NCBI RefSeq assembly: GCF_000719705.1
Contig: NZ_JOHO01000007.1
Location: forward strand, 174,621-238,620
Source: Streptomyces sp. NRRL S-350
GTDB lineage: Bacteria; Actinomycetota; Actinomycetes; Streptomycetales; Streptomycetaceae
Length of the DNA: 64,000 nt
Reading direction: 5' to 3'
The first letter of the stretch is position 1. Each line of letters opens with the position of its first letter. Under the pieces are notes generated by a model. That model made no database searches. It saw only the letters and a list, made by a program, of their open reading frames with translations, and was not told the DNA's origin. This document shows positions 36,485 to 44,400 of the stretch, one piece after another. Position numbers and translations under genes: made by a program.

Positions 36485-36738
36485 CGGGCGGGGCCGGCAC
36501 CGGGCCGGTGATCGTCCGGGTCGACCGCGACCGCTGCATCGGCTCCGGGATGTGCGCCCGCAGCGCCCCCGACTCGCTGGCCCTCGGCGCCGACGGCCTC
36601 GCCGCTCCGCTGGCCGAATACGGCGACCGTGGCGCGGAGTTGACGGAGGAGCTGGCCGAGGCGGTGGACTTCTGCCCGGTCGAGGCGCTCACCCTCCACG
36701 CGGCCCGCGGGGGCTACCGGATCGACCCGGCGGAGTGA
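36481..36738 (+). CDS. 3Fe-4S-type ferredoxin partner of the P450
   Basis: 85 residues: VRVDRDRCIGSGMCARSAPD and VDFCPVEALTLH. Three cysteines (CIGSGMC...C) with Gly at the place of the fourth ligand give the 3Fe-4S pattern of P450 ferredoxins. GTG 36481 overlaps the P450 TGA. A hairpin terminator follows, so this is a two-gene operon. Confidence 0.92.
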   Translation: MTGGAGTGPVIVRVDRDRCIGSGMCARSAPDSLALGADGLAAPLAEYGDRGAELTEELAEAVDFCPVEALTLHAARGGYRIDPAE

Positions 36739-36744
36739 CCCCTG

Positions 36745-36789
36745 CGCCGTCGGTGTCCGCCGCGACTGCTGCAGCGGACACCGACGGCG
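36745..36789 (+). terminator. Hairpin terminator, 16-bp stem
   Basis: 36745-36760 pairs perfectly with 36774-36789 (CGCCGTCGGTGTCCGC and its complement) around a 13-base loop, just after the ferredoxin stop. Confidence 0.85.
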
Positions 36790-36791
36790 GC

Positions 36792-36827
36792 GCGGACGGC
36801 GGCGCGGACGGCGGCGCGGACGGCGGC
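36792..36827 (+). repeat. Three tandem copies of GCGGACGGCGGC
   Basis: Perfect 12-bp tandem triplication with degenerate flanking copies (to about 36870), in the intergenic space between the P450 operon and the PhzF gene. Confidence 0.8.
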
Positions 36828-36975
36828 GCGAACAGCAACGCGGACGGCCGTGCGGAGGGCCCTGCGACGGACAGCGCGAACAGCAACGCGCAGGGCAGCT
36901 CTGCCGACGGTTGAGCGCGCCGCCAGCGAGGTCGGGCGGGCGCTGCCGCAACCCACGCCCTGACGGCGCCCGGCC

Positions 36976-37857
36976 TCAGTGGATCGCCACCGCCGTGCCC
37001 GAGACACGCACCCGGGCGTCCTCCGGCCGCAGTTCGACCCGCAGCACGCCCGGCCGGCCCAGGTCCTCGCCCTGGTGCAGCGTCAGCACCGTCGGGGCCG
37101 TCACCGCACCCAGCTCCCGCAGATAGGCGCCGAAGGCGGCCGCGGCGGCCCCGGTGGCCGGGTCCTCGACCACGCCGCCGACGGGGAACGGGTCGCGGAC
37201 GTGGAAGACCTCGGGGCCCGCGCGCCAGGCGAGTTGCAGGGTGGTGAGGTCGCGGGCCCGCATGTGGGCGGCCAGGCCGTCGAAGTCGTAGTCGAGCCGG
37301 GCCAGCCGTTCCCGGGTACCGACAACGAGGACGAGGTGGCGGGCACCCGCGTACGCGACGCGCGGCGGCAGGGCCGGGTCGAGGTCGGCGGCGGACCAGC
37401 CGAGCAGCGCGAGGGCTTCCTCGACGTCGGCCGCGGGGACCTCCTCGACCTTCGGCTCGACGCTGGTGAGGGTGGCCCGCAGCAGCCCGTCGGCACCGCG
37501 CTCGACCTCGACCGGGACCTCCCCCGCGGCCGTCGTGAACACGTACCGCCCGGGGCCGGTGCGCTCGGCGAGGGCGACGGCGGCGGCGACCGTCGCGTGG
37601 CCGCAGAACGGGACCTCGGCGAGCGGGCTGAAGTACCGGACCCGGTAGGCGCCTTCGGCCCGGCCGACCCGGTCGGTGGTCAGGAACGCGGTCTCGGAGT
37701 AGCCCAGTTCGGCGGCGAGGGCAAGCATCCGCTGGTCGGTCAGCCCGCCGGCGTCGAGCACGACGCCCGCCGGGTTGCCGCCCTCGGGGCGGTCGGCGAA
37801 CGCGGTGTAACGGAGGATGCCGGGCGTGACGGCAGCGGCGGAGGTGTCGTCGGTCAT
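36976..37857 (-). CDS. PhzF-family isomerase/epimerase
   Basis: 293 residues with the PhzF two-barrel fold signs: YTAFADRPEGGNPAGVVLDA near the N-terminus, ELGYSETAFLTT with catalytic Glu, FSPLAEVPFCGHATVAAAVA, and VGGVVEDPATGAAAAAFGAY. Family members isomerise phenazine or amino-acid-like substrates; no pathway is apparent here. ATG 37857. The converging P450 operon ends 238 bases away across a terminator. Confidence 0.9.
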   Translation of the reverse strand: MTDDTSAAAVTPGILRYTAFADRPEGGNPAGVVLDAGGLTDQRMLALAAELGYSETAFLTTDRVGRAEGAYRVRYFSPLAEVPFCGHATVAAAVALAERTGPGRYVFTTAAGEVPVEVERGADGLLRATLTSVEPKVEEVPAADVEEALALLGWSAADLDPALPPRVAYAGARHLVLVVGTRERLARLDYDFDGLAAHMRARDLTTLQLAWRAGPEVFHVRDPFPVGGVVEDPATGAAAAAFGAYLRELGAVTAPTVLTLHQGEDLGRPGVLRVELRPEDARVRVSGTAVAIH

Positions 37858-38008
37858 GCCCGGAGGAACGTGCTCCGCTCGGCTGCTGTTCCCGGCGAGC
37901 GGACGGCGAGGCTTCGAGGCGCCGAGCTGCCGGACAGGCGCCGAGCTGCCGGGCGGGGACTGAGCGGCCGGGCGGGGACCGAGGTGCGGGGACAGGCGCC
38001 GGTCGCCA

Positions 38009-38055
38009 TGGTGCTCGGCCGCCGACCAACGCCGTGGTGCTCGGCCGCCGACCAA
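38009..38055 (+). repeat. Two direct copies of a 21-bp sequence
   Basis: A 21-bp word beginning TGGTGCTCGGCCGCC occurs at 38009-38029 and 38035-38055, 26 bases apart. The preceding 100 bp also contain repeated GCCGAGCTGCCGG units. It lies ahead of the gene at 38100; significance unknown. Confidence 0.7.
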
Positions 38056-38099
38056 GGCCTGGCACGGTAGGCCCGTCGACCCGGTGGGATCATCGGGTC

Positions 38100-38666
38100 A
38101 TGGCCCTGACCCCGTACCAGCAGCAGCTTCGCGACCGGATCCTGGCCGTCGCGGTGACCGCCCCACCGGAGCCCTGGCGGCCCGTCGGCCGGGGGCCGAT
38201 CGCGGTCGGCGGGCTGCTCGGCATCGGCTTCGCCGTCCACCCGGAGAGCGGCCACGACCTGGTGCTCACGGTCTCGGCCGGCGGGCACGGCCTGTTCGAC
38301 GCCGTGACGGGCCTCAAGGTGGCGCGCGACTACGAGCCGGCGGAGGACCCGGACGGCCCGGACCTCCGCTGCCCCGGCCTCGGCCAGGTCTCGGACGTGC
38401 GGATCCCGGTGGCCGGCCTGTGGGGCGGCGGCCTGCACACCGGCGCCGAGGGCGGCTGGCACGTCGAGGTCGCCGCCCCGGAGTGGCCGCACCACCGGGT
38501 GCTGCTCGCGACCGGCCGGGGGCCGTGGCAGGGCGAGCACGGGGAGACCTGGTGGCAGGTGTTCGACGTCTGCTGGTCCACCTTCCGCGCCGCCGGCTTC
38601 TCCCCCACCGGCCGGACCCTCGCGGTGGCCACCAGCAGCGACCTCACGCTCTGGACCCGCGCGTAG
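38100..38666 (+). CDS. Conserved hypothetical protein
   Basis: 188 residues, strand-rich, starting MALTPYQQQLRDRILAVAVT. Trp/His-rich stretches (EVAAPEWPHHRVLL, ETWWQVFDVCWSTF) and a beta-propeller-like flavour, but no family recognised. ATG directly follows GTC with no strong ribosome site. Downstream genes point the same way, separated by 133 bases. Confidence 0.65.
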   Translation: MALTPYQQQLRDRILAVAVTAPPEPWRPVGRGPIAVGGLLGIGFAVHPESGHDLVLTVSAGGHGLFDAVTGLKVARDYEPAEDPDGPDLRCPGLGQVSDVRIPVAGLWGGGLHTGAEGGWHVEVAAPEWPHHRVLLATGRGPWQGEHGETWWQVFDVCWSTFRAAGFSPTGRTLAVATSSDLTLWTRA

Positions 38667-38799
38667 CACCGGGGGCGCAGCACCCTCGGCGCACTCCCCC
38701 AGCACCCCGGGGCGGCCCTGCCCCCTCCGGATGCGCACGGGACGCCCAGCGCCGATCCTGGCGGCGAGGCGTGCCCGGCCCGAGGAAGGACTCCGCAGC

Positions 38800-39603
38800 A
38801 TGAGCGCACTCGACTTCGAGATCATCGACAGCCCGGACAGCTCGCTCAACAAGACGTCCGTGCTGGTCACCGGCCCGCAGGACGCCCTGCTGGTGGACGC
38901 CGGGTTCACCCGCTCCGACGGGCGCCGCCTCGTCGAGCGGATCCGGGCGAGCGGCAAGCGCTTGACCACCGTCTTCGTCAGTCACGGCGACCCGGACTTC
39001 TACTTCGGCGCGCAGGAGGTCCAGGACGCCTTCCCGCAGGCCCGGTTCCTGGCCACCGCGACGACCGTCGAGCACATCCAGGAGACGTTCGAGGGCAAGT
39101 TGCGCGCCTGGGCCCACCTGGGCCCCGAACTGCCCACCCGGCTGGTCCGGCCGGAGGTGCTGCCCGGCGACGAGATCGTCTTCGAGGGGCACCGCTTCGA
39201 GTTGCGCGGCGCCGACTTCCACCTGCCCGACCGGCACTACCTCTGGCAGCACCACCACCGCGCCGTTCTCGGCGGGGTGCTGCTGTTCGAGGGCCTGCAC
39301 GTGTGGACGGCCGACACCCCGGACGCCGCCCAACGGGCCGCCTGGATCGACCTGTTGGACGGCATCGAGGCGCTCCACCCGACCTGGGTCGCGGCCGGCC
39401 ACCGGGTCGCCGGCGCGCCCACCGACCTGAACGCCGTCGACCACACCCGCGCCTACCTGCGGGCCTTCGAGACCGAGATCGGCCGGGCGGCGGACGCCGC
39501 CGCCGCCCGGGAGGCCCTGGAGCAGCGCTTCCCCGACCTGGGGCTGCGGATCGCCGTCGACATCGGCACCAAGGTCGTCATGGGCGAGATGGCGTGGGGG
39601 TGA
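38800..39603 (+). CDS. Metallo-beta-lactamase-fold protein with altered metal motif
   Basis: 267 residues of MBL fold: LVDAGFTRSDGRRLV, VFVSHGDPDFYFGAQ at the usual HxHxDH position, FHLPDRHYLW, AGHRVAG. The motif reads HGDPDF, missing two of the canonical His ligands, so metal binding or substrate type probably differs from standard hydrolases. GAGGAAGG lies upstream of the ATG. Next gene starts 7 bases after its stop: translational coupling likely. Confidence 0.85.
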   Translation: MSALDFEIIDSPDSSLNKTSVLVTGPQDALLVDAGFTRSDGRRLVERIRASGKRLTTVFVSHGDPDFYFGAQEVQDAFPQARFLATATTVEHIQETFEGKLRAWAHLGPELPTRLVRPEVLPGDEIVFEGHRFELRGADFHLPDRHYLWQHHHRAVLGGVLLFEGLHVWTADTPDAAQRAAWIDLLDGIEALHPTWVAAGHRVAGAPTDLNAVDHTRAYLRAFETEIGRAADAAAAREALEQRFPDLGLRIAVDIGTKVVMGEMAWG

Positions 39604-39610
39604 GCGGGCG

Positions 39611-40042
39611 GTGATCGAGATCCCGAGAGACGTCGCCTCCTTCGCCGAGTCCACCGCCCCCGCCGACGTGGTGCGCCGCCAGTACCTGGCCTCCGCACGG
39701 GGCGACCTGGCCGCGCTGCGCGCCACCCTCGCCGAGGACGTGGAGTGGACCGAGATGGCCGGCTTCCCGCTGGCCGGCACCTACCGCACGCCGAAGGGCG
39801 TCACCACCCACGTGATGGAGCGGCTGGCCGCCGAGTGGGACGACTGGACGGCGCACGACGACACCTACGTGGTGGACGGCGAGGACGTCGTGGTGCTGGC
39901 CCGCTACACGGCCGTCCACAAGACCACCGGAAAGCCGCTCGCGGTCCGGGTCGCCCACCACTTCACCGTGCGCGGCGGCCGGATCGTCCGCTTCGAGCAG
40001 TTCACCGACACCGCGCTGGTCAGGGAGGCCATGACGGCGTAG
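39611..40042 (+). CDS. SnoaL-like/NTF2-like protein
   Basis: 143 residues with an NTF2 cone fold: VVRRQYLASARGDLAALRAT, LAEDVEWTEMAGFPLAGTYR, VAHHFTVRGGRIVRFEQFTD. Members are polyketide-cyclase-like or ketosteroid-isomerase-like small enzymes. GTG 39611 lies 7 bases after the MBL gene stop, so the two are co-transcribed. Confidence 0.88.
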   Translation: MIEIPRDVASFAESTAPADVVRRQYLASARGDLAALRATLAEDVEWTEMAGFPLAGTYRTPKGVTTHVMERLAAEWDDWTAHDDTYVVDGEDVVVLARYTAVHKTTGKPLAVRVAHHFTVRGGRIVRFEQFTDTALVREAMTA

Positions 40043-40177
40043 GACGGCCAGCCCCGCCGCACCTCCCGTTCACCCGTACGGGCGAGCGTGGCGCGGCGCG
40101 CCCGCCCAGGTCTCGACACGCCACCCGGACGGCGGCAGGCTGGCCCCGATCCACGGCCGGAGAACGAGGAGTCGAGC

Positions 40178-41683
40178 ATGGCGGGCACGGACAACGGCAC
40201 GACCGGGGCGGACGGCACGACGGGAGCGGGTGGCCAGGGCGCGACGGGCGCGACGGGCGCGACGGGCAACGGCCAGGACCGCCCGATCGTCATCGTCGGC
40301 GCGTCCCTGGGCGGCGCGAAGGCGGCCGAGGCCCTGCGGGAGGCCGGGTACCGGGGCGGCATCGTCCTGATCGGCGAGGAGCACGAGCGCCCGTACGAGC
40401 GGCCGCCGCTGTCCAAGGGCTACCTCCAGGACAAGACGCCCCGGGAGAAGATCCACGTCCACCCGCCGCAGTGGTACGGCCAGAACGACGTCACGCTGCG
40501 CCTGGGCACGGCGGTGGTCTCGATCGACCCTGCCGGGCACACCGTGACGCTCGCCGACGACGGCCGGGTGGCGTACGACAAGCTGCTGCTGACCACCGGC
40601 TCGGTGCCGCGCCGACTGCCGGTGCCCGGCGCCGACCAGGAGGGCGTGCTCTCCCTGCGCCGGGTCGAGGACAGCGACCGGATCAAGGCGGCACTGCGAC
40701 CGGGCGCCCGGATCGCGGTGATCGGCGCGGGCTGGATCGGCCTGGAGGTGGCGGCCGCGGCCCGGGAGGCGGGAGCCGAGGTGACGGTGCTGGAGGCCCT
40801 TGAACTGCCGCTGCTGCGGGTGCTCGGCCGGGAAGTCGCCCAGGTCTTCGCCGACCTGCACCGGGACCACGGCGTGGACCTGCGCTTCGGCGTCCAGGTG
40901 ACCGAACTGGTCGGCGACGGCGGCACGGTGACCGGCGTGAAGCTCGGCGACGGCACGACGGTGGCCGCCGACGCGGTCGTGGTCGGCATCGGCATCTCCC
41001 CCGCCGTCGGACTCGCCGAGGCGGCCGGGCTGGAGGTCGACAACGGCATCAAGACCGACCGCCACCTGCGCACCTCCGACCCGGACGTCTACGCGGCCGG
41101 CGACGTCGCCAACGCCTACCACCCGCTGTTCGGCAAGCACATCCGGGTCGAGCACTGGGCCAACGCCCTCAACCAGCCGCAGACCGCGGCCCGCGCGATG
41201 CTCGGTCAGCCGGACGCGGTGTACGACCGGATCCCGTACTTCTTCACCGATGCCGAGTGGACACCCCGGCATCCTAACGAGCCGGTGGCCTCACGGGACA
41301 AGCTGAGCATGGAATATCTCGGCTACGTCGAGCCCGAGGGCTACGACCGGGTCGTGTTCCGAGGGGACGTGAAGGCCAACGAGTTCATCGCGTTCTGGCT
41401 CAAGGACGGCCGGGTCCTCGCCGGCATGAACATGAACATCTGGGACGTCACCGACCCGATCCGCGCTATGGCCGGGCCGGAAGTTAAGTGGCCGGATGGG
41501 TCTCGCGACGGACCCGTCGATCGCCGGGTCGCGGCGGGCACGTTGATGGAGGTCTTGACGCTCTGGGAGTCGAGGATGCAGGCGCTCGGAGCCGGATCGC
41601 GACCCTCAGCTGTGCGGACGAGGCGCCGTAGGAGGCCGTTGAGATGCTCGAACACGCCGTCGCGTCGCCAGCGCGCGAAGTAG
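40178..41683 (+). CDS. FAD-dependent NAD(P)H-ferredoxin reductase, C-terminus replaced by insertion
   Basis: Reading frame of 501 codons. FAD site IVIVGASLGGAKAAEALREA, NAD site IAVIGAGWIGLEVAAAAREA, YAAGDVANAYH; a reductase of the rubredoxin/ferredoxin type that could serve a P450. Native similarity runs to DVTDPIR at 41465. Beyond this, about 72 codons (AMAGPEVKWPDG...) read into foreign sequence and the normal C-terminus is missing. A Gly/Ala/Thr repeat (GATGATGATG) precedes the first motif. AGGAG is 8 bases upstream of the ATG. The 3' part is duplicated at 50241-50460. Confidence 0.9.
   Translation: MAGTDNGTTGADGTTGAGGQGATGATGATGNGQDRPIVIVGASLGGAKAAEALREAGYRGGIVLIGEEHERPYERPPLSKGYLQDKTPREKIHVHPPQWYGQNDVTLRLGTAVVSIDPAGHTVTLADDGRVAYDKLLLTTGSVPRRLPVPGADQEGVLSLRRVEDSDRIKAALRPGARIAVIGAGWIGLEVAAAAREAGAEVTVLEALELPLLRVLGREVAQVFADLHRDHGVDLRFGVQVTELVGDGGTVTGVKLGDGTTVAADAVVVGIGISPAVGLAEAAGLEVDNGIKTDRHLRTSDPDVYAAGDVANAYHPLFGKHIRVEHWANALNQPQTAARAMLGQPDAVYDRIPYFFTDAEWTPRHPNEPVASRDKLSMEYLGYVEPEGYDRVVFRGDVKANEFIAFWLKDGRVLAGMNMNIWDVTDPIRAMAGPEVKWPDGSRDGPVDRRVAAGTLMEVLTLWESRMQALGAGSRPSAVRTRRRRRPLRCSNTPSRRQRAK
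41246..41465 (+). repeat. 220-bp direct repeat, left copy (reductase 3' end)
   Basis: Aligns without gaps to 50241-50460 with 5 mismatches (97.7% identity by eye). Four mismatches are synonymous and one gives Glu to Asp. Same orientation. Begins at ACCGATGCCGAGTGG and ends at GACCCGATCCGCG. Confidence 0.95.
41467..41511 (+). repeat. Terminal inverted-repeat-like sequence, left
   Basis: Reads TATGGCCGGGC, 8 bases, then AAGTGGCCGGATGGG and TCTCGCGAC. The reverse complement of 50496-50540 has the same two blocks separated by 11 bases. With the direct repeats it brackets the 41.5-50.5 kb cassette. Confidence 0.7.
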
Positions 41684-41760
41684 GCGTAGACGGTCTGCGG
41701 GTAGTCGTGCGGGAGGTATCGCCAGGGGATGTCGGTGTGTGGCAGCGAAGGCTGCCGGGC
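41512..41760 (-). pseudogene. IS5-family transposase fragment
   Basis: The minus strand encodes LPHTDIPWRYLPHDYPQTVY, AYFARWRRDGVFEHLNGLLR and SACILDSQSVKTSINVPA, the N-terminal third of an IS5-type (DUF4096) transposase without start codon or remainder. Both ends are truncated, the C-terminal side against the left inverted repeat. An old insertion scar at the cassette edge. Confidence 0.8.
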
Positions 41761-43224
41761 TCAGCGTTCTGGCGGTGGAGAGTCCACTGGCACTGGCGCA
41801 GAGTGTCGGGCCGTACAGGCTTTCTCGGCCGCCGGGTGGGATCCGGTGACACGTGGCGCGGCGTCGCCGAGAAGGTGGAGTTCGCCGCCGTAGGGGCACT
41901 TCGCACTACAGTGCTTGACGTCGCGGTCGATGGTACCGGTGGCCAGGTGGTGAAGATGGGCGCCGGTGTTCGCAATGCCGGCGGGCGCGCTGACCATGGT
42001 GATGAACTGGATCAGCTGTGCTGCTGCGGCGGCGTGGGAAAACACGTAGACGTTCTCCTTGCGGCGCAGTTCGTGGTCGGTGGCGAGGCCGACGATGTAG
42101 GCGGGGTCGTCGAGGAGTCCGCTTCGCTCGAGGGCGACGTGCGCCGGGTCGTACTGGCCGTGGCATTCGAGGCAGGCGCGCCCGGGCGCGGCGGTCAGGG
42201 CGCGCCACTCGGCGCCGCGCATGCGTCCGTTGCGGGTGGCGACGCGGACGCCGCCGTCGACGACGGGGATGAGGTGGGCGTAGGCGAGCAGGTTGAGGAC
42301 CTGGCGCGGCCAGGGCCGATCGACGCAGGAGAAGAGCACGTCGCAGTCGGCCGCGGCGGCGAAGCCTTCGGGCTCGACCAGGCTGGCCTCGAGGGGGACG
42401 ACGCGGAAGTCCGGGTTGGTGGCAGCGCGCCGGGCGGTCTCGGCCGCCAGGTCCACCTTGGGCCGGTGGAGGTCGGCGTCGCGGTGGGTGGCGTGAAGTA
42501 GGCGGTCGAGGTTGACGTGCTCGACGGAGTCGAAGTCGAGCAGGGTGAGCTGGCCGATCCCGGTGCGGGCGAGCGCCTCGACGATCTGCATGCCGACGGA
42601 GCCCGTACCGACGACCCCGACGTTGAGGCGGGCCAGGGTGTCCTGAACAGCAGTCCCCCAGGCGGAGACCGTCCGCAGCTGCGTGGCCTGCGCGGGCGGG
42701 GCCGGCATGAGCTGCGGGTGGAAGGTTGCGGTGAACTGCTCGCCGGCCACGCGGACGCTCTCCGCGTGCAGCGGCTCATAGTGGCGCCGGCCGTGGCGCT
42801 GCCAGATCCGGGCACTGTGGCCCTGGTCGGCCCCGCTGAAGGTCATGCCGAGCAGCGGCAGGCCGGTGATGGCCAGGGCTTGGGCGGCGAAACGTTCCTC
42901 GGCCGTGTGGTCGGTCGGGTTGAGGCCCTGCCAGCCGCGGCGGTGGGGATGGGAGTGGATCAGTCCGACGCCGCATCCCCGGGCGGCGGCGAGCTGAGCG
43001 GCTCGGCTGAAATAGTCGCTGGTGAAGGAGGCGGTGCCGCGGACGATGCGCTCGCCGTCGACAGGCAGGACGACCTCTACGAGGAGCGCGCTGGTGCGGT
43101 GCGCTCCGGTGGAGGGCCGCCACAGCACGAAGCAGCAGTCCTCCTGTCCGTCGGCGCGGGTCAGGTGGTCGGCGAGGCGGCGGGCGATGCCGGTGGGCAT
43201 CGCCGCGCCGAATCGGCTGATCAC
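41761..43224 (-). CDS. JAB (deubiquitinase-like) and ThiF/E1-like fusion protein
   Basis: 487 residues. Residues 1-160 are a JAB domain with GVGLIHSHPHRRGWQGLNPTD: His 90, His 92 and Asp 105 of the JAMM zinc site, with Asn at the usual Ser. Residues 185-470 are a ThiF/E1-type adenylating domain: LNVGVVGTGSVGMQIVEALA at 200-220, LLDFDSVEHVNLDRLLHA, ADCDVLFSCVDRPWPRQ, CLECHGQ and C-terminal CSAKCPYGG (probable zinc cysteines). It would both process and activate a ubiquitin-like protein. GTG 43224 overlaps the E2-like stop (GTGA). Confidence 0.9.
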   Translation of the reverse strand: MISRFGAAMPTGIARRLADHLTRADGQEDCCFVLWRPSTGAHRTSALLVEVVLPVDGERIVRGTASFTSDYFSRAAQLAAARGCGVGLIHSHPHRRGWQGLNPTDHTAEERFAAQALAITGLPLLGMTFSGADQGHSARIWQRHGRRHYEPLHAESVRVAGEQFTATFHPQLMPAPPAQATQLRTVSAWGTAVQDTLARLNVGVVGTGSVGMQIVEALARTGIGQLTLLDFDSVEHVNLDRLLHATHRDADLHRPKVDLAAETARRAATNPDFRVVPLEASLVEPEGFAAAADCDVLFSCVDRPWPRQVLNLLAYAHLIPVVDGGVRVATRNGRMRGAEWRALTAAPGRACLECHGQYDPAHVALERSGLLDDPAYIVGLATDHELRRKENVYVFSHAAAAAQLIQFITMVSAPAGIANTGAHLHHLATGTIDRDVKHCSAKCPYGGELHLLGDAAPRVTGSHPAAEKACTARHSAPVPVDSPPPER

Positions 43225-43607
43225 GTGGTTCCTCCGGAGTCGAGCTGGGCGAACAGAGTCCGCAGGTGGCGCAGGTATCCGCGGACGCTTCGGTCGGCGG
43301 GCCAGTTGGCAGCCGGACGGCTCCAGTACTCCCACTCGCTACCGAGAGGCGAGGGGTGGACGGCGCCCTGGGGGTGGCCGATCTGGGGGCTGACCTGGGG
43401 GCCGCCCGGCGGGGTGACGGGGAAGTCCGCCGTGGCCTGCAGGCCGATCCGCAGCGCGGTGCCAGCCCTGGGACCGATCTCGACGGTGTAGTCGAAGACG
43501 ACGTACTCCGCGCCGTCGGAGGTGGTGGTGAGCTGCGGTGTGTAGCCGGCGGCGAGGAGGCCCGCGTGCAGCGCGGCGGTCCCCCAGAGCGGCTGGTCGC
43601 CGGTCAC
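43221..43607 (-). CDS. Prokaryotic E2-like (family E) protein
   Basis: 128 residues: PQLTTTSDGAEYVVFDYTVE, LRIGLQATADFPVTPPGGPQ, VHPSPLGSEWEYWSRPAANW. The FPVTPPGGPQ stretch and the WEYWSRP segment fit the prokaryotic E2 family E that accompanies multiubiquitin and JAB-ThiF genes. No canonical catalytic Cys of UBC proteins is visible, as is known for this family. GTG 43607 overlaps the multiubiquitin stop and its own end overlaps the next start (GTGA both times). Confidence 0.75.
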   Translation of the reverse strand: MTGDQPLWGTAALHAGLLAAGYTPQLTTTSDGAEYVVFDYTVEIGPRAGTALRIGLQATADFPVTPPGGPQVSPQIGHPQGAVHPSPLGSEWEYWSRPAANWPADRSVRGYLRHLRTLFAQLDSGGTT

Positions 43608-43852
43608 GAGGTGGTGGTCGGGCCGGTGTAGAGGGACACGAACTTCTCGCCGTTGTGGACGGTGATCTTCTCGTCGCCCCGGTCCTTGAAGGACTCGTGA
43701 TGATGACCGGTAACGCGTTCGAGGTAGTGCTGGGCCGGATCGATGCCGCCCAAGCTCATGATCTCGTTCGGGGTCGTGTGCTGCGGGACACCAGCGAGCG
43801 GCTCGTTGTCGAGCTCGATGGTGACGGTGTGGGGGTGGGCGGTCGCCGTCAT
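43604..43852 (-). CDS. Multiubiquitin-domain protein (single beta-grasp unit)
   Basis: 82 residues: HTVTIELDNEPLAGVPQHTT, PNEIMSLGGIDPAQHYLERV, EKITVHNGEKFVSLYTG. This is the multiubiquitin (PF14452-type) domain in one copy. It ends in GPTTTS, not Gly-Gly, so how it would be conjugated is unclear. First gene of a three-gene operon with GTGA overlaps. GGAGAG at good spacing precedes ATG 43852. Confidence 0.85.
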   Translation of the reverse strand: MTATAHPHTVTIELDNEPLAGVPQHTTPNEIMSLGGIDPAQHYLERVTGHHHESFKDRGDEKITVHNGEKFVSLYTGPTTTS

Positions 43853-43943
43853 GGCGTTCTCTCCGTTCTCCCGGCGCTTCGGCCGGACTCGGTCTCGTGC
43901 TGGCCCTGTGCGGTACGAGCCCGCCACCAGCGCGGAACAAATT

Positions 43944-44001
43944 GCATGCACCAGATCGGTCCATACAATTCCTTGATCTTGGCCAGATGCTAGCATGCAC
44001 C
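43944..44001. promoter_or_regulatory. Paired GCATGCACC repeats in the divergent promoter region
   Basis: GCATGCACC occurs at 43944-43952 and 43993-44001, 49 bases apart, in the AT-rich 184-bp gap between the ubiquitin-like operon (leftward) and the HigB-like gene (rightward). Candidate operator for the XRE-type protein encoded downstream. Confidence 0.4.
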
Positions 44002-44036
44002 TGTTGGGTAAACGCAAGTGATTCCTGGGGCGGTAG

Positions 44037-44366
44037 GTGGAGATCTTCTTCGTCGACGGCGAGCTGGCCCGGTCCTGCAACGACGACGCAATACGCGAGC
44101 GCTGCTTCGGCACGGTCGTCGCACCGGTACTGCGGCGGCGCCTGGCGGAGATCGCCTCGGCCGCCCACCTCGCGGAGCTGCGATGTCTGCCGCAGGTGCG
44201 GCTGCGCGGGCACGCCGACGGCCGGCTGCTGGTCGCCCTGGGCCCGACCGCCGACCTGCACATGCGCCCTCACGACGACCCACCGCCCATGACCGACGGC
44301 CGCCTCGTCGAGTGGGCCGTCCGCTCGCTGCTCGTCACCGCCGTCCAGCTCTCCCCCGCCGCCTGA
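44037..44366 (+). CDS. HigB-like RelE/ParE-family toxin
   Basis: 109 residues. MEIFFVDGELARSCNDDAIR at the start, LAELRCLPQVRLRGHADGRLLVALG core and PHDDPPPMTDGRLVEWA match the RelE/ParE 'killer protein' type (RNA-cleaving toxins) seen beside HigA antitoxins. GTG 44037 is preceded by TGGGGCGG. The next gene begins 34 bases after its stop and encodes a HigA-like protein fused to a peptidase, so a toxin-antitoxin-like pair is inferred. Confidence 0.78.
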   Translation: MEIFFVDGELARSCNDDAIRERCFGTVVAPVLRRRLAEIASAAHLAELRCLPQVRLRGHADGRLLVALGPTADLHMRPHDDPPPMTDGRLVEWAVRSLLVTAVQLSPAA

Positions 44367-44400
44367 GCCACCCATCCGTCAACAGCAGAGAGGCACCTCG

